DNA of 64,000 nt from Rhodoferax mekongensis (GCF_032191775.1 NZ_CP132507.1:2629001-2693000), one strand, 5' to 3'. Counted from the first letter of the stretch, positions 16,713 through 27,500 are shown. Notes: generated by a model from the letters alone, not told the origin. Numbers and translations are program-made.

Positions 16713-19700
16713 GGCATGGCTCCCCGGTCAGGGCACGAGTGGACGTAGCGCAAAAATTCATCGGCAGGCAGCGGCCGGCTGTACAAATAGCCTTGGTAAC
16801 TGTTGCATCCGTTTACGACCAAAAAGTCGCGCTGTTCACCGGTTTCAACCCCTTCGGCGATGACCTTCAGGCCCAGCGTTTTGCCCAGTGCCAAGATGGT
16901 TTGAACAATGGCGGCATCGTTCGGGTCGGTTAGTACATCCCGTACAAAAGACTGGTCAATTTTGAGCTGATCCAGCGGCAAGCGCTTGAGGTACGAAAGA
17001 GATGAATAGCCCGTACCGAAGTCATCGAGCGAAAAGCCGACACCGCGGGCGCGCAATGCAGACATTTTCACGATCACATCGTCCAGGTTGTCGGCCAAAA
17101 GACTTTCAGTGAGCTCCAACTTGAGGCAGTGCGGATTGGCACCGGTGTAGTCCAGCATGTCCAGAATATGCTGCGCAAAATCCTGCTGCCGGAATTGCCG
17201 GGAGCTGACGTTGACAGCCAGCGTCAGCGCACGGGTCTTCGGGTCCGCGGCCCACGCGACCAGCTGGGCGCATGCGGCCTCCAGAATCCAGCTGCCCAGA
17301 GTCAGAATCTGGCCCGAATCCTCTGCTACCGGAATGAACTCTGCCGGCGAGACCATGCCACGCGTTGGGTGGTTCCAGCGCAAGAGCGCCTCTGCCCCTA
17401 TCACATGACCTGTTTGATCGACCTGTGGCTGAAAGAACAGTACAAACTGACCGAACAAGATAGCTTGTCGTATGTCCGCTTCCAACTCGGCGCGCCGGCT
17501 CACAGCCGCCTGCATCTGTGGGTCGTAAAAGCGCAGTCCATTGCGTCCGGCGCCCTTGGCTTGGTACATGGCAAGGTCCGCCTGCTTCAAGAGGTCTTCT
17601 ACCTCGACCTCGTGGCCATTGAAGAGCGTCAGCCCCATGCTGGGTGTGCTGTGGAACTCATGTCCGGCGAGTTGGTAAGGCCAGTTCAATTTGGCGATGA
17701 TTTTCTCGCCGACCGCCGTGGCTTGGGAGGCTGCAATATGGTGCATCTCATCGAGCCCTTCGAGCATGACCACATACTCGTCGCCCCCCAGCCGGGCCAC
17801 CGTGTCTTCCTCCCGGACAGTGTCCAGCAAGCGTTGAGCAACCTGCTGGAGGAGCAAGTCCCCCTTGTCATGCCCCAGGGTGTCGTTCAAGTTCTTGAAA
17901 TGGTCGAGGTCGATGAACAGGAGCGCACCGCATTGGCCACTGCGCGCGCTGCTGGCCAAGGCATGCCGCAAGCGATCGATCAGCATGCGACGGTTGGGCA
18001 AGCCGGTCAGCGGGTCGTAAAAAGCGAGTTGACGGATTTGGTCTTCGGCTGCCTTGCGTTGGGTGATGTCCGTCACCGTGGCCACAAAATGGCTCACTGC
18101 CCCGGTATCGTCAGTGACTGCCGTGATGTGCAGCCATTGGGGATGGATCTCGCCATTCTTGCGACGGTTCCACATCTCCCCCTGCCAAGTACCTGTGCTT
18201 GCCAGCGAAACATTCATCTCCGCATAAAAGGCGTTGTCGTGCCAGCCCGAGCTGAACATGGTCGGGGTATTGCCGATGACTTCAATATCCTCGTACCCCG
18301 AAATTCGGGTGAACGCTTCGTTGACCCGCAATATCCGGCGCTGGGGATCGGTCACCATCATGCCTTCCTGGGCTTCGAATGCTGTCGCCGCCACCCGCAA
18401 CTCCGCCTCCGTTCGCTTTCGCTCACTGAGATCGATGTCAAACCGGAACAGCTCCTTGCTGCTGCCATCACCGATCACCGCTGCATGCCCTGTCAGTACC
18501 GGTACCTCACGGCCTGTCTTGTGCAAAAGCAACATTTCTCGGGCTTCCGGCGCCCGGCCCGACTCCAGCATGCCGGCAATCAAACTCCTGAATTCTGATC
18601 GCGCCTCCGGTGGTACCAACACCTCGACCAGGTTGCGCCCCAAAACTTCCTCTTCGGTGTAGCCATAAAACAGTTCGGAGGCGTGGTTCCAGTAGGTGAC
18701 AGTGCCGTCAGGCGTGAACCCTTGCACCGCTACCGCACTGATGTTTTGCAACAGGCTGCGAAAACGCATTTCAGAGGCGCGAAGGGCCTCTGCGGCGGCG
18801 TGGCGATTGGTCACATCACGGGCCAGCAGCACGACCAGTTTGTCGTCACCCCCCTCCGCCCCAAGTGCATGGGTGCGCCCCTCCAGGCGACGGGAGCCCT
18901 GGGTAGTGGGCAAGTCGACTTCAAATGTAAGTGTCGTTCTGGTGTGCAGCGTTGCTCTGATGTGGCCAAGCACCCGGTCTGCTTCAGACGATGGAAAAAC
19001 TTCATGCAAGGTGTGACCAACCAAGCTGGACACCTGTTGGCCCAAGGCGGTGTCGACATGACTGAGCACTTCCACCAATTTGCCATCTTTGTCCAGGAGG
19101 CACAGCAGGTCCGGTATGGCATGGACGGTGGCACGCAAGCGGGCCTCGTGGGCGCGCAGCGCATCTTCGCCCTGCAGGCGCTGGCGTGCATCGTCCAGAA
19201 TGCGGCCCAGGCCCCAGGCTGCCAAGGCATAAATCAACCAGACAGACAACATCCGGGAGAAATCCGGGTCCGCGACATCCGGTTGAAAGAACAACAGGCA
19301 GGCCAAGGCCAGCAGCTGGCTGAGCAAACTGAACAACGGCATCCACCCCAGCCACTGCTCGCGAACCGCGGCGCGACCCCACTGGTGATAGGCCAATCCC
19401 GCAGCCGTGCTCACCACCATGGCCAGCACTCCGCTCCAGCCGGCAAAGTCGCCCACATCGAGATAAAAGAGCAGCGCCAGCGCAGCCGCCAGGCAAGCGG
19501 TTACCGGCCCGCCTATTGCCGCCGCCATGCTCAGCACGACGGTGCTTCCATTGACCTGCAAGCCGGGGGACAACGACACCGGATTCAGAACGGCCACCAT
19601 GCAAATGGCCGCGAACAAAAAACCGGTAGCAACCTCGCTCAGCGCCCCACTCCTGCGCAAGGAGCGGATGGTGAAGCTATATGTGAGGCTGAGCGCCAGC

Positions 19701-19735
19701 AACAAGGCAACGCTTTTGACAAGGTCTAATGCCAC
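16709..19735 (-). CDS. PAS-GGDEF-EAL membrane protein (c-di-GMP turnover)
   Basis: This 1008-residue protein starts with about five or six membrane helices resembling a 5TM-LYT-type sensor (about 1-180). Three PAS/PAC units follow (about 205-570), with RDVTNRHAAAEALRASE, DIDLSERKRTEAEL and VTDITQRKAAEDQ at their ends. The GGDEF domain (about 575-735) has an intact GGDEY active site and an upstream RxxD (REED) five residues before it, the product-inhibition site. The EAL domain (about 755-1000) retains EALLRW, ELTESLLA and DDFGTGYSSLSYLKRLP. Both catalytic sites look intact, so the net activity cannot be predicted. Confidence 0.92.
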   Translation of the reverse strand: MALDLVKSVALLLALSLTYSFTIRSLRRSGALSEVATGFLFAAICMVAVLNPVSLSPGLQVNGSTVVLSMAAAIGGPVTACLAAALALLFYLDVGDFAGWSGVLAMVVSTAAGLAYHQWGRAAVREQWLGWMPLFSLLSQLLALACLLFFQPDVADPDFSRMLSVWLIYALAAWGLGRILDDARQRLQGEDALRAHEARLRATVHAIPDLLCLLDKDGKLVEVLSHVDTALGQQVSSLVGHTLHEVFPSSEADRVLGHIRATLHTRTTLTFEVDLPTTQGSRRLEGRTHALGAEGGDDKLVVLLARDVTNRHAAAEALRASEMRFRSLLQNISAVAVQGFTPDGTVTYWNHASELFYGYTEEEVLGRNLVEVLVPPEARSEFRSLIAGMLESGRAPEAREMLLLHKTGREVPVLTGHAAVIGDGSSKELFRFDIDLSERKRTEAELRVAATAFEAQEGMMVTDPQRRILRVNEAFTRISGYEDIEVIGNTPTMFSSGWHDNAFYAEMNVSLASTGTWQGEMWNRRKNGEIHPQWLHITAVTDDTGAVSHFVATVTDITQRKAAEDQIRQLAFYDPLTGLPNRRMLIDRLRHALASSARSGQCGALLFIDLDHFKNLNDTLGHDKGDLLLQQVAQRLLDTVREEDTVARLGGDEYVVMLEGLDEMHHIAASQATAVGEKIIAKLNWPYQLAGHEFHSTPSMGLTLFNGHEVEVEDLLKQADLAMYQAKGAGRNGLRFYDPQMQAAVSRRAELEADIRQAILFGQFVLFFQPQVDQTGHVIGAEALLRWNHPTRGMVSPAEFIPVAEDSGQILTLGSWILEAACAQLVAWAADPKTRALTLAVNVSSRQFRQQDFAQHILDMLDYTGANPHCLKLELTESLLADNLDDVIVKMSALRARGVGFSLDDFGTGYSSLSYLKRLPLDQLKIDQSFVRDVLTDPNDAAIVQTILALGKTLGLKVIAEGVETGEQRDFLVVNGCNSYQGYLYSRPLPADEFLRYVHSCPDRGAMP

Positions 19736-19885
19736 AGGGAGCTCCCGCAGCCAAGATCGTTATGGAACACCAAACGTCTCTCCCTGAATGGTTGTTCGGG
19801 AGATTATGGCGCGCAGCCTGTTTTTTGAGCAGCGTCTTATATAGGGATTTCGCTAGTTTTTGCGGGCTTATAGGCCCGAAGCCAT

Positions 19886-20137
19886 TCACTGGCTGCTTTG
19901 CTCGCGCAACTGCCGGCGCAATTGCTGGCGCTGGCTTGCATCCAGAGTCGCATTGCCTCTAGCGGCTTGCTCCCCGTTAGATCGCAACACCGCCTTCAGC
20001 TCACTCCGGCGCATGGCCCTGTCAGTCGGGGCAGGACGGGATGCTTCTACACCCTGACTGGGGCGGGGCGCAGCGGGCTGCGCCCACACGGTGGCGCAAG
20101 CCAGCAAAGACGGGACAATGATCCGGATGAGGTGCAT
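19886..20137 (-). CDS. Small secreted hypothetical protein
   Basis: This 83-residue protein has a clear signal peptide (MHLIRIIVPSLLACATVWAQ) and then a charged, Gln/Arg-rich tail (LDASQRQQLRRQLREQS). I do not recognise a family. It is transcribed away from the ompR-like gene. The ribosome site is weak, so the start is uncertain. It could be a periplasmic small protein of the kind sometimes found beside two-component systems. Confidence 0.5.
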   Translation of the reverse strand: MHLIRIIVPSLLACATVWAQPAAPRPSQGVEASRPAPTDRAMRRSELKAVLRSNGEQAARGNATLDASQRQQLRRQLREQSSQ

Positions 20138-20298
20138 GATCGACAGTCAAATAGCGAACCCAGATGGTGGCAGTTCGGCCGGCACAACGCAGTAACGCGC
20201 GCCCCAGATTTGTAACATAGTGTCAAAGCTGGGCCTCACACCGAAGGTTTGTGACTCCTTCCGCGCAAAATCCGGCCTGTTACATATTTGAGGACGTC

Positions 20299-21033
20299 AT
20301 GCAAGCCCAATCCAGCCGACCTAACAAAATCCTAGTGGTGGATGACGATGCGCGCATCCGTGACCTGCTGCGCCGCTACCTCACCCAGGAAGGCTTTGAA
20401 GTGTTGTTGGCCGAGGACGGCAAGTCTTTGACACGCATCATGCTGCGGGAGACGGCCGACCTCATCGTGCTGGATTTGATGATGCCGGGTGAAGACGGCC
20501 TCTCTATCTGCCGCCGCCTGCGTGCTGCCAACGATGTGACCCCCGTCATCATGCTGACCGCCAAGGGCGAAGACATTGACCGTATCGTGGGACTGGAAGT
20601 CGGGGCGGACGATTACTTGGGCAAGCCCTTCAACCCCCGTGAATTGCTGGCACGCATCCACGCTGTGCTGCGCCGCCGGCCTACCCAGGAAGCCCCGGGC
20701 GCGCCATCCAGCGACAACGAAATCGTCAAGTTCGGCACATTTGTGTTTGACCTAGGCCTGCGCACCCTGAAAAAAGCGGATCAGGAAATCACCCTCACCA
20801 CCGGTGAATTCGCCATGCTCAAGGCACTGGTGCGCCACCCCCGCATTCCCCTCTCTCGCGAAAAGCTGGCCCAGTTGTCCCGCGGTCGCGAGTTCGAACC
20901 TTTCGACCGCAGCCTGGACGTTCAGGTTTCCCGACTGCGTAAGCTGTTGGAAACCGACCCCACCACCCCCCGCTTTATCCAGACGGTCTGGGGTGTAGGC
21001 TACGTGTTTGTGCCTGACGAAGCATCCGCCTGA
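20299..21033 (+). CDS. ompR: OmpR-family response regulator
   Basis: This 244-residue regulator has an N-terminal receiver (ILVVDDDARIRDLL, the phospho-acceptor in LIVLDLMMPGEDG, MLTAKG and GKPFNPREL) and a C-terminal winged helix (LTTGEFAMLKALV, DRSLDVQVSRLRKLL, IQTVWGVGYVF). It is close to OmpR of betaproteobacteria. I chose the ATG at 20299, since upstream residues in the frame (from 20251) are not receiver-like. It forms an operon with the kinase gene that starts 17 bases after its stop. Confidence 0.9.
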   Translation: MQAQSSRPNKILVVDDDARIRDLLRRYLTQEGFEVLLAEDGKSLTRIMLRETADLIVLDLMMPGEDGLSICRRLRAANDVTPVIMLTAKGEDIDRIVGLEVGADDYLGKPFNPRELLARIHAVLRRRPTQEAPGAPSSDNEIVKFGTFVFDLGLRTLKKADQEITLTTGEFAMLKALVRHPRIPLSREKLAQLSRGREFEPFDRSLDVQVSRLRKLLETDPTTPRFIQTVWGVGYVFVPDEASA

Positions 21034-21050
21034 GCCACAGGTTCTCCCGA

Positions 21051-22460
21051 TTGCAAGCCACCCAACTTCCCGACTTCGACGCCAGCGCTCCGGCCGACCT
21101 GGCGGAGGATGAACCCAGTGGATGGCGCAAGCCGTTCTCCCGGGTCAGTCTGTTTTGGCGCACCTTTTTCCTGATCGCCATTCTGCTGATCGGCAGCATC
21201 CTCGCGTGGTTGCAGACGCTGCGAGCTCTGGAATTTGAGCCCCGTGCCGTGCAGACAGCCCAGTTGCTGGCCTCCCAGGTCAATCTGAGCCGGGCGGCGC
21301 TGGTCTATGCCGATGGCATTGGCCGCATTTCACTCATCAAGACCATGAAGGACGAGGAAGGTCTGCGCATTGTGCCGCGCGAGCCTGGCGACACCTTTGA
21401 GTCCAAAGACAACGACGCCTTCAGCCGCCGGGTCGTGGCTGAGCTGGGTACCCGCCTTGGCAAGGGCACCGTCGTGGCCAGCAGCGTGAATGGCCAGCCG
21501 GGTCTGTGGGTCAGCTTTGTGATTGACGGGGACGATTACTGGCTGCAAACCGACCAAGCCAAGTTCAACCCTGCAGGTGGCACGACCTGGCTGATCTGGC
21601 TTTTGGTAGCTACCGTCATGTCCCTGGCCGGTGCGGCCCTGATTGCGGGCCTGATCAATCGCCCGCTGAAAGAGCTTTCGTTTGCGGCCAGCCGCATGCG
21701 GGAAGGCAACTTCAGCGCCAGCCAGCTCGACGAACATGTGAACACCAGCGAAATCCGCGAGGTCAACATCGGCTTCAACCGCATGGCCCAGAAACTGGCC
21801 AAAGTGGAGCAAGACCGCGCGCTGATGCTGGCCGGCATTTCACACGACCTGCGCACCCCACTGGCCCGCCTGCGCTTGGAAACCGAGATGAGTGTCAACA
21901 ACGAGGAGGCCCGCGCCCACATGGCGGCGGATATCAGCCAGCTCGACGCCATCATCGACAAGTTTCTTGACTATGCACGACCTGACCGCGTAAGCCTCAC
22001 GCCGGTGGTCCTGGGTGATGTGGTGGATACCTGCATTTATTCCATGCGCAAGCTGCCGGACGTGCAAGTCCGGGTGGACATGGAAGATGACCTGCTGGTC
22101 TATGCCGATGAGGTAGAGCTAGGCCGAGTCATTACCAACCTGCTGGAGAACGCCCGGCGCTATGGCAAATCCGTGCATACCGGCATTGCGGACATCCACA
22201 TTTCGGCAGTAGCCAAAGACAAGTGGGTGCTGGTGAAGGTCCGTGACCACGGCATCGGTGTTGCACCCGAACAGCTCTACCAGCTCACCCAGCCCTTCTT
22301 TCGCGGGGAGGCCGCGCGCACCGCCGCTAACGGAGCCGGTTTGGGCCTGGCCATCGTCGAAAAAACCATGCAGCGCATGGGCGGCACTTTCCACATTGCC
22401 AACTCCAGCTCTGGCGGCCTGTCCGCGAACCTGCGACTGCAAAGGGCCACGCGCTTCTAG
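21051..22460 (+). CDS. envZ: EnvZ-type sensor histidine kinase
   Basis: This 469-residue inner-membrane kinase has transmembrane helices at about 35-55 and 180-205 and a periplasmic loop of about 120 residues between them. A HAMP linker (INRPLKELSFAASRMREG) follows. The dimerisation/phosphoacceptor box is MLAGISHDLRTPLARLRLE, and the ATPase has NLLENARRYG, VRDHGIGV and GAGLGLAIVEK. No ATG or GTG precedes the first helix in this frame, so a TTG at 21051 is the likely start. It is the partner of the regulator encoded just upstream. The sensed signal, perhaps envelope or osmotic stress as in EnvZ, is an inference. Confidence 0.87.
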   Translation: MQATQLPDFDASAPADLAEDEPSGWRKPFSRVSLFWRTFFLIAILLIGSILAWLQTLRALEFEPRAVQTAQLLASQVNLSRAALVYADGIGRISLIKTMKDEEGLRIVPREPGDTFESKDNDAFSRRVVAELGTRLGKGTVVASSVNGQPGLWVSFVIDGDDYWLQTDQAKFNPAGGTTWLIWLLVATVMSLAGAALIAGLINRPLKELSFAASRMREGNFSASQLDEHVNTSEIREVNIGFNRMAQKLAKVEQDRALMLAGISHDLRTPLARLRLETEMSVNNEEARAHMAADISQLDAIIDKFLDYARPDRVSLTPVVLGDVVDTCIYSMRKLPDVQVRVDMEDDLLVYADEVELGRVITNLLENARRYGKSVHTGIADIHISAVAKDKWVLVKVRDHGIGVAPEQLYQLTQPFFRGEAARTAANGAGLGLAIVEKTMQRMGGTFHIANSSSGGLSANLRLQRATRF

Positions 22461-22483
22461 GGCAGCCCGGGGAAGGGCAACGC

Positions 22484-22963
22484 TCAGGGTTTGCTGAGCA
22501 GAACCACCGCACGCGCTTCCATGGCGCGACCTTCCCCTACCGGGCCCATCTTCTCCGCTGTTTTGGCCTTGACGTTCACGCAACCGATATCCAGATCCAG
22601 CACAAACGCAATGCGTTCCCGCATGGCCTGAATATGCGGCGCCAGCTTGGGCGCCTGGGCGATCACGGTGCTATCAAGGTTGATGATGTGGTAACCCAGC
22701 GCCCGCACATCAGCCGCCACTTTGGCCAGCAGCACGGTGGAATCCGCGCCTTTGTACTGCGCGTCGGTGTCAGGAAAGTGCTTGCCGATGTCGCCCAGCG
22801 CTGCGGCTCCCAGTAGCGCGTCGGTGATGGCGTGCAACAAGGCATCGGCGTCCGAGTGCCCCAGCAGACCTCTGGTATGCGGGATTTCCAACCCACCCAG
22901 AATGAGCTTGCGGCCTTCGACCAGTTGGTGGGTGTCCCAGCCTTCACCGATGCGGATGTTCAT
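22484..22963 (-). CDS. ispF: 2-C-methyl-D-erythritol 2,4-cyclodiphosphate synthase
   Basis: This 159-residue enzyme of the MEP isoprenoid pathway is full length. The metal ligands are seen in GEGWDTHQL and in the later His of [14 protein letters not shown]. The signature [12 protein letters not shown] and the C-terminal [17 protein letters not shown] are diagnostic. It acts after IspD and IspE to form the cyclic diphosphate. ispD lies just upstream on the same strand, but a dispersed repeat (23001-23040) is inserted between them. Confidence 0.95.
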   Translation of the reverse strand: MNIRIGEGWDTHQLVEGRKLILGGLEIPHTRGLLGHSDADALLHAITDALLGAAALGDIGKHFPDTDAQYKGADSTVLLAKVAADVRALGYHIINLDSTVIAQAPKLAPHIQAMRERIAFVLDLDIGCVNVKAKTAEKMGPVGEGRAMEARAVVLLSKP

Positions 22964-23000
22964 GTATGGATTCCGGTTTTTGGTTCAAATGTGATTCTGA

Positions 23001-23040
23001 CGCCCATGGAATATGCGCGAGCAGCTATGAAAAAGATAGT
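23001..23040 (+). repeat. Short interspersed repeat copy (plus)
   Basis: CGCCCATGGAATATGCGCGA then GCAGCTATGAAAAAGATAGT lies between ispF and ispD. Its right end diverges from the usual AATTCAATAGC. Confidence 0.75.
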
Positions 23041-23051
23041 GTTTCCGTTAG

Positions 23052-23828
23052 CTACCTGGCTCGCGCAGCCAGCACCGCAGCTGCCAACGCAAAATCTTGC
23101 GGGTACGTGACCTTGAAGTTCTGGGCGCTGCCTTCGACGAGCTTAGGGCTTTGCCCCACGAATTCCAGCGCGCTGGCTTCATCCGTCACCGCATCACCGG
23201 CCGCCCGCAAGGCAGCTTGCAAGGCACCGATACGGAACATCTGCGGCGTTTGGGCCAGCCACTTGTCACTGCGGTCTACCGTCGCGGCTACGCGGCCGCC
23301 TTGTTCCTGCTTCAGGGTGTCGGGCAGCTTCAAGGCCAGCAGACCACCGACGGCATCGTGCTGGCACGCGTCAATCAGCCGGTTCACATCGGAAGCGGTG
23401 ATCAGGCAGCGCGCGGCATCGTGCACCAGCACCCAATCCTGCGCTTGAGCACCCTGCTCCAGCAAAGCAGAAAGTCCATTCAACACACTGCCAGCGCGCG
23501 TGGAGCCTCCGCAGGCAGCTACAAAAACAGGAGCACCACGAGGTGGGACAGCGGATTCAAAAAACGTATCCCCAGCCGATACCACCACCTGAATACCCGC
23601 CAATCGCTCCACCGCAGCCATAGCCTGCAGGGTGTGCAGCACCATGGCCTGGCCGCCCAACACGGCGTATTGCTTGGGGCCGGCCGCACCGGAGCGACTG
23701 CCAGTGCCTGCGCAGGGCACCAGACCCCAAAGTCGAGGACTCACAGCGGAATGTGACGGGACCGGGCGCGCTTCGGCGGGCGACAAAGGGGATATGGGAG
23801 GCGTTTGGGTCATAAAGGGAGCGACCAT
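23052..23828 (-). CDS. ispD: 2-C-methyl-D-erythritol 4-phosphate cytidylyltransferase
   Basis: The MEP-pathway enzyme that activates MEP with CTP, about 258 residues. The CTP-binding start PCAGTGSRSGAAGPKQYAVL, the ATVDRSDKWLAQTPQ segment, WVLVHDAARC and TDEASALE are all present. I prefer the ATG at 23828 because an AAGGGTGA site lies upstream; the ATG at 23813 in the same frame is the alternative. The N-terminal 25 residues are proline-rich and not conserved. The long frame continuing further upstream is antisense to mfd and not real. Confidence 0.93.
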   Translation of the reverse strand: MVAPFMTQTPPISPLSPAEARPVPSHSAVSPRLWGLVPCAGTGSRSGAAGPKQYAVLGGQAMVLHTLQAMAAVERLAGIQVVVSAGDTFFESAVPPRGAPVFVAACGGSTRAGSVLNGLSALLEQGAQAQDWVLVHDAARCLITASDVNRLIDACQHDAVGGLLALKLPDTLKQEQGGRVAATVDRSDKWLAQTPQMFRIGALQAALRAAGDAVTDEASALEFVGQSPKLVEGSAQNFKVTYPQDFALAAAVLAARAR

Positions 23829-23954
23829 TCTAAAATCACCCTTGCGCAATCCAGCCCCACACCCGATTTTTCTGGCGTGGGGCTCATTGCACGCCAGCCG
23901 CCCCTTCAGGCGGCTGCACCTATTTTGGCCGCCCAGACTGCACCCCACCGATTC

Positions 23955-26900
23955 ATGGATCTTCCCAAGCTCACCCCCGGCAAACGTTTCACCCTGCCCC
24001 GCCCCACCGGCTCTGCCGACGCCATGTTGCTGGCACGCCTGGGCACCCGGGAGAAAGCAGCGGGCAAGCCTATGACGGTGGTCACCGCGGACGCCAGCGA
24101 CGCACAGCGCCTCTTGGAAGAAATTGTCTTCTTCGCGCCGGACCTGCGCTGCGCACTCTTCCCCGACTGGGAAACCCTGCCTTACGACACCTTTTCGCCG
24201 CACCAGGATCTGATCAGTGAGCGTCTGGCCACCCTGTGGCGCATCAGCCAGCGCGACAAGGAAAACGGGGCCGACGTGGTCATCGTGCCCGCCACCACCG
24301 CGCTGTACCGCTTGGCCCCCCCCAGCTTTCTGGCGGGCTACACCTTCGAGTTCAAGGTCAAACAAAAGCTGGACGAGGCACGCCTCAAAAGCCAGCTCAC
24401 GCTGGCGGGCTACAGCCATGTCACGCAGGTGGTGAGTCCCGGCGAATACGCGGTGCGCGGCGGGCTGATCGACCTCTTCCCCATGGGAAGCCTGGTGCCC
24501 TACCGCGTGGACTTGTTTGACGACGAGATCGACAGCATCCGCACCTTTGACCCCGACAGCCAACGCAGCCTGTACCCGGTGCCCGAAGTGCGCCTGTTGC
24601 CCGGCCGCGAGTTCCCCATGGACGACGACGCCCGCGCCAAGTTCCGCAGCCGCTGGCGCGAACTGCTGGACGGCGACCCGACCAAGAGCCGCATCTACAA
24701 GGACATAGGCAATGGCGTAGCCACCGCGGGTATTGAGTACTACCTGCCGCTGTTCTTCGAGGAAACAGCCACCGTGTTCGACTACGTGGGCGCAGACGCG
24801 ACCGTGGTGCTACATGGCGACTTGGAGCCGGCCTTCCAGCGTTTCTGGCAAGACACCAAAGACCGCTACCGCCTGGTACAGGGCGATCCGGACCGCCCGG
24901 TGCTGCCGCCCGATAGCCTGTTTCTCGGCACGGAGCAGTTTTACGCCAAGGCCAACGAGCATGCCCAACTGGCCATTCGTGCCCAATCCGAAGGCACCGA
25001 GTTTTCTGAGGTCAGCCCGCTGCCCGAGCTGGGCGTGGTGCGCGGCACCGAAGAGCCGCTGGCCTTGCTCAAACAGCACGCGCGCAACACCCAGCAGCGC
25101 CTGCTGGTGCTGGCCGAGAGCGATGGCCGGCGCGAAAGCCTGCTGGACTTTTTGCGCGCCTCGCAGTTCAGCCCGCCGGCCTTTGACAGCCTGCAGGAAT
25201 TTCTGGACAGCCAAGAGCCCATCGGCATCGCCACCTCGGGTCTCACCAAGGGCTTCAGTTGGCTGGAGATGGGCATTGACCTCATCACCGAGACCGAGCT
25301 GTTTGCCGCCGGCCCCACGACCCGCCGCCGCAAAAAGCAGGAGCAGGTCAGCGATGTGGAAGCGCTGATCAAAGACCTCTCCGAGCTCAACGTAGGCGAC
25401 CCGGTGGTGCACAGCTCCCACGGCATCGGGCGCTACCGCGGCTTGATGCACATGGACATGGGCAACAAAAACGCTGCCGGTGAGCCTGAGTTGCAAGAGT
25501 TTTTGCACTTGGAATACGCCGACAAGGCCACGCTCTATGTGCCGGTCAGCCAGCTGCAGTTGATTAGCCGCTACACCGGCGTGAGCGCCGACGAAGCGCC
25601 CTTGCACCGCCTGGGCAGCGGCCAGTGGGAAAAAGCCAAACGCAAGGCGGCCGAGCAGGTGCGTGACAGCGCGGCCGAGCTGCTCAACATCTACGCCCGC
25701 CGTGCCGCCCGCGAAGGACACCCCTTCCGCTACAGCCCGGGCGATTACGAGACCTTTGCCAACGACTTCGGCTTTGAAGAAACCGCCGACCAGAAGGCCG
25801 CCATCCACTGCGTGATCCAGGACATGATTTCCCCCGCCCCATGGACCGTCTGGTCTGCGGCGACGTGGGTTTCGGTAAAACCGAGGTGGCCTTGCGTGCG
25901 GCCTTCATCGCCGTGACCGGCGGCAAGCAGGTGGCGTTTCTGGCGCCCACCACGCTCTTGGCTGAGCAGCACTTCCAGACCCTGGTGGACCGCTTCAGCA
26001 AATGGCCGGTGAAGATTGCCGAGATGAGCCGCTTTCGCAGTGGCAAGGAAATTACCGCTGCGCTCAAGGGCGTGGCCGATGGCACGGTGGACATCGTGGT
26101 GGGCACGCACAAGCTGTTGTCCGAGTCCACCCAGTTCAAAAACCTGGGGCTCTTGATCATCGACGAAGAGCACCGTTTCGGCGTGCGCCACAAAGAGCAG
26201 ATGAAGGCGCTGCGTGCTGAGGTAGATGTGCTGACGCTCACCGCCACCCCTATCCCGCGTACGCTGGGCATGGCACTCGAAGGCCTGCGCGACCTGAGCG
26301 TGATTGCCACCGCCCCGCAGCGCCGCCTCGCCATCAAAACCTTTGTGCGCACCGAGGGCAATGGCGTGATCCGCGAGGCCGTGCTGCGCGAACTCAAGCG
26401 CGGCGGGCAGGTCTACTTCTTGCACAACGAGGTGGAGACGATTGAGAACCGCCGCCAGAAACTCGAAGAGCTGCTGCCGGAGGCCCGTATCGCCGTGGCC
26501 CACGGCCAGATGCCCGAGCGCCAGCTGGAGGCCGTCATGCGCGACTTTGTGGCCCAGCGCTACAACCTGCTGCTGTGCTCCACCATCATCGAGACCGGCA
26601 TTGACGTGCCGAGCGCCAACACCATTGTCATGAGCCGAGCCGACAAGTTCGGCCTCGCCCAGCTGCACCAGCTGCGCGGCCGCGTAGGACGAAGCCACCA
26701 CCAAGCCTATGCCTACCTGATGGTGCCCGACATCGAGGGCCTGACCAAACAGGCGCAACAACGCCTGGACGCCATTCAGCAAATGGAAGAACTGGGCAGC
26801 GGCTTTTACCTGGCCATGCACGACCTGGAAATCCGGGGGGCCGGCGAAGTGCTGGGCGAAAACCAGAGCGGCAATATGTTGGAAGTGGGTTTTCAGCTCT

Positions 26901-27433
26901 ACAACGAGATGTTGAGTGAGGCCGTGCGCTGCCTCAAGAACGGCCAGGAGCCGGACCTGCTGAGCCCACTCAACGTCACCACCGAGATCAACCTGCACGC
27001 CCCCGCCCTGCTGCCCGACGACTATTGCGGCGACGTGCACTTGCGCCTGTCGTTCTACAAAAAGCTGGCGACCGCCAAGACTACCGACCAGGTCGACGGG
27101 CTGCTGGAAGAAATTGTGGACCGCTTCGGCAAGCTGCCGGCCCAGGCCCAGACGCTGATTGACGTGCACCGCCTGCGTGTGATCGCCAAGCCTTATGGGG
27201 TGATCAAGGTCGACGCCGCACCGGGCGTCATCCACATCACCTTCAAGAAGAACCCGCCGGTGGAGATGATCAAGCTCATCGAGCTGATCCAGAAGAACAA
27301 GCACATCAAGCTGGCCGGCAACGAGAAGCTTCGCATCGAACGCGAGCTGCCCGAAGTCAAAGACCGGGCCCAGATGGTGCGCGACATCCTGCGCTCTTTG
27401 GGTCAACCCGTCGCCGAGAAGGCCTCCGTATAA
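23955..27433 (+). pseudogene. mfd: Transcription-repair coupling factor Mfd, split by a one-base frameshift
   Basis: Together the two frames encode a full-length Mfd of about 1159 residues, the ATP-dependent translocase that removes stalled RNA polymerase and recruits UvrA. The first frame (23955 to about 25838) covers the UvrB-like module and RNAP-interaction domain (VSDVEALIKDL, GDPVVHSSHGIGRY, LYVPVSQLQLI). The second (to 27433) has [36 protein letters not shown] and the TRG motif region. Restoring one C to the C5 run at 25831-25835 gives an unbroken [20 protein letters not shown]. This could be a real mutation or a sequencing error; such a small lesion in an otherwise intact gene makes error plausible. 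Confidence 0.9.
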
Positions 27434-27442
27434 ACAAAATCA

Positions 27443-27496
27443 GCCCCCGGCGCACATCGCACCTGCGCGAGCAGCTACCAAACTTATAGCAAAACC
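27443..27496 (+). repeat. Short interspersed repeat copy (plus)
   Basis: CACCTGCGCGAGCAGC then TACCAAACTTATAGCAAAAC lies between mfd and serB and ends four bases before the serB start. Confidence 0.75.
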
Positions 27497-27500
27497 ACCT

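Noticed and set aside
17129..18598. 489-codon plus-strand ORF in the GGDEF-EAL gene
   Set aside because: Antisense to a clear PAS-GGDEF-EAL protein; no family features.
25745..27406. 553-codon antisense ORF across mfd
   Set aside because: Shadow of the high-GC mfd coding strand; the protein has no recognisable domain.
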